A model generated the notes under the pieces. The model saw nothing but the letters and a program-made list of their open reading frames with translations, searched no databases and had not been told where the DNA came from. DNA of 17,864 nt from Baffinella frigidus (Eukaryota > Cryptophyceae > Cryptomonadales > Baffinellaceae), in NCBI GenBank assembly GCA_026770585.1, contig MU646658.1:21831-39694 (forward strand), given 5' to 3'. Both the position numbers and the translations under genes were made by a program. This document shows, one piece after another, positions 13,661 to 17,864 of this stretch; positions within the stretch are counted from its first letter, which is position 1; each line of letters starts with the position of its first letter.

Positions 13661-13960
13661 GAGTTGAGCATTAGATTTTAGGGTTTACGGCTCCCTCGAT
13701 ACGGCGCAGGTTTAGGGTTTAATGTTTAGGGTGAAGGGGTTTACTAGGGTTGGGGGTTTAGGGTTTAGAGTTTAGAGTTTAGGGTTTAGGGGGTATGTTT
13801 AATTAGGTCTTGGGTTTGGGGTTTTAGGGTGTAGGGGTTGAGGTTGGGGTTGGGGTTTCTGGGGTTTGGGGGTTTGGGGTTGGGGGGTTTGGGGTTTGGG
13901 GGTTTGGGGTTTGGGGGTTTGGGGTTGTGGGGCTTGGGATTGGGGGATTTGGAGGTTTTG
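13661..13960. repeat. TTTAGGG and TTTGGGGG arrays
   Basis: From about 13840 the units are TTTGGGG/TTTGGGGG mixed. A unique bit at 13688-13706 reads LRRIEGA on minus before gtaaac but lacks an acceptor. Confidence 0.8.
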
Positions 13961-13965
13961 GGGGG

Positions 13966-14021
13966 TACCCCGACAGTCTCCGCGAAGTGTCTCCGCGTAT
14001 CGATGAGGAGGTTTGTGGATT
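13966..14021 (-). pseudogene. Copy of the 14224 exon (3' half plus donor)
   Basis: The minus strand reads SSSIRGDTSRRLSG with donor gtaccc. Compared with the parent, four of six changes are synonymous in this frame, which identifies the coding frame. Confidence 0.75.
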
Positions 14022-14049
14022 CGGGATTGTGGTTTGGGTCTTGGGGTTT

Positions 14050-14215
14050 GGGGGGGTTGGTGTTTGGTGTTTGGTGTTTGGTGTTTAGTGTTTGGCATTT
14101 GGGGTTTAGGGTTTACGTTTTAGGGGCTAGGGTTGAAAAGATCTTGGGTTTTAGGTTTCAGGGTGTAGGAGTTGGGGTTGGGGCGTTTGGCGTTGGTGGG
14201 TTTGGGGTTTGGGGG
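14050..14215. repeat. GTTTGGT/TTTGGGG heptamer array
   Basis: G-rich degenerate units with a G9 run at 14212-14220. Confidence 0.8.
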
Positions 14216-14223
14216 GGGGGTAC

Positions 14224-14288
14224 CCTGATAGTCTCAGCGAAGTGTCGCCGCGCATCGACGAGGAGAGCATCCGACTCTCTTCTCCCGC
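14224..14288 (-). CDS. Exon: Ser/Arg segment SSSMRGDTSLRLS
   Basis: The 65-base exon lies between acceptor aaccgcag and donor gtaccc, reading AGEESRMLSSSMRGDTSLRL then S plus GG. It opens in phase 0 and its GG joins G of the next exon. The frame is supported by the silent bias of differences from its downstream copy at 13966. The Ser-rich RxxS-like content suggests a phosphorylatable cytosolic linker. Function unknown. Confidence 0.65.
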
Positions 14289-14402
14289 CTGCGGTTGGGG
14301 GTTTGGGGTTTATGGTTAGGGGTTAGGGTTCAAGGTTTAAGGTTCAAGGTTAGAATTTAAGGTTGGATTTAGGGTGCAGGGTTGCAGGTGAGGGTGAGGG
14401 GT

Positions 14403-14578
14403 GAGGGATTAGGGGATTAGGGCAATGCATTGATTAGGGAATTTCGGCAATTAATTGATTAGGGGATTTGGGCAATTAATTGAATAGAAGATTAGGGCAA
14501 TTAATCGATTAGGGGATTAGGGCAGTTAATTGATTATGGGACCAGGGCAATTAATTAATTAGGGGATGAGGGCAATCG
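14403..14578. repeat. 28-base tandem repeat, about six units
   Basis: Units like gcaattaattgattaggggattaggg, with the palindromic ttaattaa/ttaatcgatt part varying. Confidence 0.9.
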
Positions 14579-14639
14579 ACCAAGTACCGAATCAGCGCGG
14601 CGGGCTCTGGAGAGCTCTCCGTACGCCGGAGAGCCCCCC

Positions 14640-14700
14640 CCGCTCGCCCTCTCGCCTCTCCCCCCGCTTTCCCGCGAGCCTCTCCCAGCACTCTCTCTCC
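14640..14700. other. GC-rich CCCTCTCGCC stretch left of the Ala/Ser exon
   Basis: Open on minus in the same frame as the exon at 14738 (GRGSRESGGRGERASGGG), but Gly/Arg/Ser composition and lack of splice signals make coding uncertain. Confidence 0.35.
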
Positions 14701-14737
14701 CGGCACTCGACATGCTGGAGATGTGCTCGAGAAACGC

Positions 14738-14839
14738 GTGCTCGAGAAGTGCGTCCCCGCGCGAAGAGAGCGAAGAAGGTGAGGGGGCCTCTATGGCGAT
14801 GGGGGAGGCCGCGAGCGCCCACGCCCGCGCCGACCGCGC
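14738..14839 (-). CDS. Exon: Ala/Ser/Pro-rich segment (likely GC donor)
   Basis: From acceptor gtgcacag the minus strand reads ARSARAWALAASPIAIEAPS then PSSLSSRGDALLEH, 34 codons exactly if the donor is CAC|GC. The open frame continues further left, so the end is uncertain. The frame is supported by copy B at 14940: four silent third-position changes and an in-frame three-base insertion. The acceptor is conserved in copies C and D. The neighbour downstream opens in phase 0. It is low-complexity and likely a disordered cytosolic linker. Confidence 0.55.
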
Positions 14840-14847
14840 CTGTGCAC

Positions 14848-15165
14848 ACAACGCCCCATTTATTTTCGCGGTACTAATTAAGAACTTCTCGGTACAAAAT
14901 AATAATACTAACCGACATTTTGACCGGATTTCCGGATGAAATGCGTTCTCGAGAAACACGTCCCCGCGCGAGGAGAGGGCGGACGGCGAGGGGGCCTCCC
15001 GCGTGGCGATGGGGGAGGCGGCGAGCGCCCACACCCGCGCCAAACCCACCGTTTATCTCAGTTCACGTTGTATTCTTGGTGATGTACGACTCAACAGACG
15101 TATTACTAACCGACATTTCGACTGAATTTTCGGATAAATTTCCGCAGAAGCCCACTGTGGGGTTG
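14848..15165. repeat. Tandem duplication of about 205 bases (exon copy plus element remnant)
   Basis: Exon-like sequence at 14738-14839, then catttattttcgcggtac...actaaccgacatttt to 14935, is repeated as exon copy B (14940-15048), then ttatctcagttcac...actaaccgacatttcg to about 15135. The intervening segment matches the interior and right end of the family 2 element at 11037, so the unit seems to have carried element sequence with it. Confidence 0.7.
14940..15048 (-). pseudogene. Copy B of the Ala/Ser exon
   Basis: The minus strand reads ARVWALAASPIATREAPS then PSALSSRGDVFLEN. It is still open and shows silent-biased differences, but the acceptor side (ggtttggcgcg) has lost its AG. It may be a recently silenced exon. 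Confidence 0.7.
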
Positions 15166-15202
15166 CTCCGGTTCGTCGATGGGGGCCGAGCGCGCCTGTG
15201 AA
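15166..15202 (-). pseudogene. Copy C of the Ala/Ser exon (acceptor fragment)
   Basis: The minus strand has ttcacag|GCGCGCTCGGCCCCCATCG, a shortened version keeping the acceptor. Confidence 0.6.
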
Positions 15203-15310
15203 CACCTACGTTTAGTATTATTTGCTCCGAAGAGAGCCGTTAATTTACTCCAAAGAGAATCCGTAGAAACCTTGCTCCAGAGAGGATCCTGAGAACCCGT
15301 GCGGTTGTTG
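15203..15310. repeat. Diverged repeat (GCTCCGAAGAGAGCC / CTCCAAAGAGAATCC)
   Basis: Three loose copies of gctccgaagagag, with no exon. Confidence 0.5.
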
Positions 15311-15311
15311 A

Positions 15312-15350
15312 ACCCTAAACCCTAAACTAAACCTTAAACCCTAAACAAAA
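15312..15350. repeat. CCCTAAA array
   Basis: Telomere-type units in plus C-rich orientation, opposite to most of the window. Confidence 0.9.
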
Positions 15351-15387
15351 ATCTTGGAGCGTTTGGATTCCCTCTTGTCGATGGGGG

Positions 15388-15485
15388 AGGGTGCGACCTC
15401 CCAAACCCTAAACCCTAAACCCTAAACCCTAAACCCTAACCTCTGAACCCTACACCAGCGCGCGCCGATCGCGCCTGCAGACGCC
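15388..15485 (-). pseudogene. Copy D of the Ala/Ser exon, split by CCCTAAA repeats
   Basis: The left piece cgatgggggagggtgcgacc and right piece cagcgcgcgccgatcgcgcc match the two ends of the exon. About 55 bases of CCCTAAA/CCCTGAA lie between them. The acceptor (tgcag|GCGCGATCGG) is intact. Confidence 0.75.
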
Positions 15486-15497
15486 ATCCTTCATTTG

Positions 15498-15725
15498 TTA
15501 AGGGTTTAGGGTTTAGGGTTTAAGGTTTAGGGTTTAGGGCTTAAGGTTTAGGGCTTAGGGTTTAGGGCTTAGGGTTTGGGGTTCAGGGTTCAGGGTTTCA
15601 AGGTTTTCGGTTTACGGTTTGGGGTCTGAGGTTTAGGGTTTGGGGTTTGGGCTTTTCGGGTCTGGGGTTTGGTGTTTGGGTTTTTCGGGTTTCGGGTCGG
15701 GCTCTAGGGTTTCGGGTTTCGGGCT
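15498..15725. repeat. TTTAGGG grading into TTTGGGG and TTTCGGG
   Basis: Variant units succeed each other in blocks. The orientation is G-rich on plus again. Confidence 0.85.
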
Positions 15726-15750
15726 CTAGGGTTCCGGGTCTCGGACGCAC

Positions 15751-15884
15751 CTTTTCCAACCCCAGCCGGAGGGATTTCGAGGCCGAGAGCCCCCCGGGGC
15801 TTCTGGCACTTTTGGCGCTCGAGTTCGAGCCGCGGGTCGGGGAGCCCCCCCCCGAATCCGTGCTGTTGTCGCCCACGCGCGAAT
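15751..15884 (-). CDS. Exon: Ser/Gly-rich segment (first exon recognised)
   Basis: The 134-base exon lies between acceptor attggcag and donor gtgcgt. After two bases it reads SRVGDNSTDSGGGSPTRG, then SNSSAKSARSPGGLSASKSL, then RLGLEK. It ends in phase 0, matching ARSARAW. Ser/Gly/Arg composition with several RxxS and SP sites suggests a disordered, phosphorylatable cytosolic tail. It contains a G9 run (15847-15855 as C on plus). Codons are GC-rich compared with the AT-rich flank to the right. No start codon is evident in a good context, so upstream exons probably exist. Confidence 0.6.
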
Positions 15885-15992
15885 CTGCCAATAGTCCCCC
15901 AAGGTCCAGAAATTGACATATCGCGGAATTGACTTATACCAGCTCGGGCTGTCCCGCTCCGGATTTGCTCTATTACAAGCATGATCCTGCTG

Positions 15993-16106
15993 CCGCTGCC
16001 GAGCGAACTCGGCACATATAAGACAGTCAAGGTCGATATTCGACCCTGGCTTTCAGGTAAAAGGACTTTTGACTTATTAAGTTGTCCCCTCTTCGCTCGG
16101 CAGCGG
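15993..16106. repeat. Inverted repeat with perfect 15-base arms and nested hairpin
   Basis: ccgctgccgagcgaa (15993-16007) pairs exactly with ttcgctcggcagcgg (16092-16106). Between them ggtcga-tat-tcgacc forms a small perfect hairpin. It is MITE-sized, but no second copy was seen. Confidence 0.7.
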
Positions 16107-16193
16107 TATGGTCGATTTCGGGTTCGCGCAGATTGTGGATCGGGGGATCCTCCCGGTGTAAAAAAACGCTCTACTTTCGGCCCACCGGGCTAA

Positions 16194-16384
16194 CCACACG
16201 AGAATGCTGGAGGATCCTATTTACATGTGGGGTTGTAAATATTCGTACCAGGATAGGTTGTTCCAACCTCGCGCCTGGACTAATTTCGGCGAGTTACGTG
16301 ACCAAGCAAAGAAAGTTACCACAAAAATGCCCACTTTTTAAAGCACATCGGTTTTAAATAGGCCCCTATAGCATTCTCGTGTGG
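16194..16384. mobile_element. 191-base inverted-repeat element (family 1), second copy
   Basis: Termini ccacacgagaatgct and agcattctcgtgtgg. The interior matches the element at 8353 throughout (tatttacatgtgg, accaggata, gcctggactaattt, gttacgtgacca). No clear target duplication remains. No open frame. Confidence 0.85.
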
Positions 16385-16386
16385 AA

Positions 16387-16500
16387 TCCGGGGAAAGTTA
16401 TCTTTCTTTTAGAATCCGTAAACGAAATTTGCTTCAAAAATGCTCTCTACTATTACTAGTATGACCCGGATGAGGACACTGGAAACGTTATCCGGTGGGG
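16387..16500. mobile_element. Partial foldback element D
   Basis: tccggggaaagttatctttc...cgaaatttgc resembles the reverse complement of the right arm of element F, and ctattactagta matches the loop of element A. A complete second arm is not evident. Confidence 0.4.
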
Positions 16501-16720
16501 GCACGTTTTTAAGCATTAGACACTCGGCCCTAAACCCTAAACCCTCAGCCCCCCAAACAGCAAACCGGATTTAAACTAGAGAGACTCGCGTCGAAGGAAG
16601 TCATTGATGAAACTATTTGATATGGAAACCTTTTTATTAATTTTAAATTATTTTCACATTATATTCTCGGGTTGTAATGCAGGGTTTGCGGTACAAATCC
16701 GTCAACTTTGGAGCGGGAAA
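16501..16720. other. Non-coding stretch with a dispersed copy of the 118-base repeat
   Basis: Contains CCCTAAACCCTAAACCC at about 16529. AT-rich sequence from 16610 follows, and ggtacaaatccgtcaacttt (16690-16709) is shared with the 6107-6599 tandem repeat. No exon seen. Confidence 0.5.
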
Positions 16721-16726
16721 GAGCCC

Positions 16727-16749
16727 GGGCTCACCAAATTGGTGAGCCC
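16727..16749. repeat. Perfect 9-base-arm hairpin
   Basis: gggctcacc and ggtgagccc around aaatt. The following 16750-16940 is unique GC-richer sequence with small inverted repeats (gacaacc/ggttgtc) but no exon I can support. Confidence 0.7.
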
Positions 16750-16943
16750 AAATAGACTGAGCCAGAGCTAGGAGTCAGCGAGTCATGGTTTCCCCGCAAC
16801 GTCAGACCACCAGCCCTGAGCGTGGGAGAAAATCGTCTTTCTGGAGTCCCTGGGGTTGCGGACAACCAAGACAAGGTTGTCTGGTCTGGGGGTCAACGGA
16901 AGCAACGTCCCCCACCCTTCTGGCATCTTCCAGCCTCGTACTG

Positions 16944-17112
16944 GATCTCATCCCGCCAGGCATTTAATTTTAATGCTCGGGAGTTCCCCCGCATGCACAA
17001 CAAATACTACACATTCGCGTTGGGACGTGACTGAATGCTTCAAATTGGAGTAATTTTCGTGAATGCGAGGAACTCCCGAGCATTTCAATTAAATGCCTGA
17101 TAGGATGAGATC
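16944..17112. mobile_element. Foldback element E, 54-base arms
   Basis: 16944-16998 and 17059-17112 are inverted repeats with roughly 88% identity (gatctcatcc...aggcatttaatt...atgctcgggagttcc). The inner part holds the tactacac and ggagtaattttcgtg core halves. The arms share no similarity with those of elements C or F. Confidence 0.8.
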
Positions 17113-17350
17113 ACTCTACCCCAGTCCACGGCAGGACATTACTGGGAATTTCAGGACGCAACGGTTCGTTTCGTGGTACTAAATGGTACGTAGCCAGCAT
17201 CGAATTCGCAGCTCCTCGTCCTTTCCACGTCCGATCCGAATACAAAATTGCTGATCCGGGTACAACATTTAAAATAAGACTTGTATCTGAAATTCTGAGT
17301 TACGAGTTACGACCTGTCGTGGAAGGTGGTCCCTACCTCCGAAGCCTTCA
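17113..17350. other. Unique non-coding stretch
   Basis: No repeat array or exon seen. cctttccacg (about 17219) and cgtggaaggtgg (about 17319) are weak inverted partners, possibly a diverged foldback. Confidence 0.4.
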
Positions 17351-17466
17351 TCCGGGAACAAGCATTTTTCTTGCAAAAATCTGCACGAAAATTATTACAC
17401 GATTCTTTCATTTGTGTAGTAATTTTCGTTGCCTGCCAGCTTAAAAGAAAGATACTTGTTCCCGGA
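17351..17466. mobile_element. Foldback element F, about 50-base arms
   Basis: tccgggaacaagcatttttc...cgaaaattattacac (17351-17400) faces gtgtagtaattttcg...gaaagatacttgttcccgga (17414-17466). The loop is only about 13 bases. The outer ends are perfect for the first 12 bases. Confidence 0.8.
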
Positions 17467-17524
17467 TTAGACTGTAGCGGCAATGCTCACCTTTTTTGCT
17501 GATGAGCAGCGGCGGCGCGACCCA

Positions 17525-17567
17525 CCAAATAATACGTATTAATTGGCAAACACTACGTATTACTTGG
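17525..17567. repeat. 14-base-arm hairpin with TACGTA
   Basis: ccaaataatacgta and tacgtattacttgg match with one mismatch. Confidence 0.7.
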
Positions 17568-17638
17568 TTTCAAGGTTTACGGTTTGTCGTTTGGGGACTG
17601 GGGATAAGGAGTTTGGGGGTTGGGGTACGGGGGTTTCG

Positions 17639-17741
17639 GGACTTACGGATTTCGTTGATGCACGGTGTGGGGTCGGGGGATTAGGAATTTGGGGTGTGGG
17701 GGTTGGGATTGTCGGGTCTTACGAATTTCGTTGATTTGCAG
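17639..17741 (-). pseudogene. Two small donor-bearing copies (INEIR|gtaag)
   Basis: On minus, atcaacgaaatcc|gtaagt (near 17647) and atcaacgaaattc|gtaaga (near 17723) are near-identical and both end in good donors, without acceptors. By the pattern of this locus they are downstream 3'-half copies of an exon lying just right of the window. Confidence 0.45.
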
Positions 17742-17744
17742 TGG

Positions 17745-17864
17745 GTTTGGGGTTTGGGGTTTGGGGTTTGGGGTTTGGGGTTTGGGGTTTGGGGTTTGGG
17801 GTTGGGTTTGGGGTTTGGGGTTTGGGGTTTGGGGTTTGGGGTTTGGGGTTTGGGGTTTGGGGTT
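17745..17864. repeat. TTTGGGG array at the window end
   Basis: About 17 nearly perfect TTTGGGG units with one short unit, the most homogeneous G4-type array in the window. Confidence 0.95.

Larger units (their letters stand above)
212..15884 (-). other. Split gene for a voltage-gated ion channel-like protein (partial)
   Basis: Seen: about 17 short minus-strand reading segments flanked by AG acceptors and GT (twice GC) donors. Phases match across all five voltage-sensor exons, and across the run 15884, 14839, 14288, 13545, 12588, 12011, 10896, then (one exon uncertain) 9718, 9049, 8058 and 7212. The last five exons spell S1, S2, S3, S4 and the S4-S5 linker in the correct order. Known: this is the voltage-sensor layout of the Nav/Cav/NaChBac-like superfamily, a plasma- or organelle-membrane cation channel. 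Inferred: S5, the selectivity filter and S6 lie beyond base 1, so the ion cannot be named. The start codon and promoter were not found. The link between the 7212-7172 exon and S1 does not close in phase, so one exon is missing or a boundary is wrong. Introns make up over 90% of the span. Confidence 0.75.

Noticed and set aside
13688-13706. Possible exon LRRIEGA before gtaaac
   Set aside because: No acceptor upstream and only seven codons.
14566-14939. Plus-strand frames over the Ala/Ser exon (SPREESEEGEG type)
   Set aside because: Differences between the two copies fall mainly on third positions of the minus frame, not of the plus frame.
17745-17864. Ciliate-type telomere
   Set aside because: The unit is TTTGGGG (7 bases), not TTTTGGGG, and grades into the other heptamers.
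1-17864. tRNA, rRNA, spliced-leader or transposase genes
   Set aside because: None seen on either strand. All mobile-type elements found are short and without coding capacity.

Overview
This is nuclear DNA from a eukaryote and holds no bacterial-type gene. Nearly all of it is low-complexity, G-rich heptamer sequence (TTTAGGG, TTTGGGG, TTTCGGG, TTTATGG), CT/GA tracts and foldback elements. Scattered on the minus strand are short, GC-richer islands of 40-135 bases that read as protein and are bounded by splice signals. The telomere-type heptamer is shared by plants and many algae and alveolates. AG acceptors almost always followed by G, two likely GC donors, tiny exons, and a channel sequence with an AHW...SGWN signature together suggest an alveolate alga, most likely a dinoflagellate. 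That placement is inference.

The best-supported content is one split gene on the minus strand, partial at its 3' end and probably at its 5' end. Read right to left, five exons at 5328-5230, 3735-3602, 2122-2041, 587-531 and 258-212 join with matching phases. They give S1, the S1-S2 loop and S2, S3, the arginine-ladder S4, and the S4-S5 linker of a voltage-gated cation channel. The pore (S5-S6) would lie left of base 1. Upstream exons between 15884 and 7172 mostly join in phase as well and would encode a long, Ser/Gly-rich and Trp/His-containing N-terminal region that I do not recognise.

The most unusual feature is that nearly every exon is surrounded by decayed partial copies of itself. Copies on the upstream side carry the 5' half of the exon with its acceptor. 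Copies on the downstream side carry the 3' half with its donor. The introns are therefore arrays of decoy splice sites embedded in telomere-like, CT or TATACAG repeats.

Region by region (plus coordinates): 1-2122 holds the S4-S5, S4 and S3 exons, S3 copies and two foldback elements; 2123-3735 holds an intron of 10-mer and heptamer repeats, a broken S2 copy and the S1-S2/S2 exon; 3736-5328 holds five S1 copies among CT tracts and the S1 exon; 5329-7171 holds foldbacks, a four-unit 118-base tandem repeat and TTTCGGG repeats; 7172-10896 holds small N-terminal exons, a 190-base inverted-repeat element with its empty site nearby, and TATACAG arrays; 10897-13545 holds the W/H-rich exons and their copies; 13546-15884 holds Ser-rich exons and a duplicated exon-plus-intron unit; 15885-17864 is mostly non-coding, with several foldback elements and a terminal TTTGGGG array.
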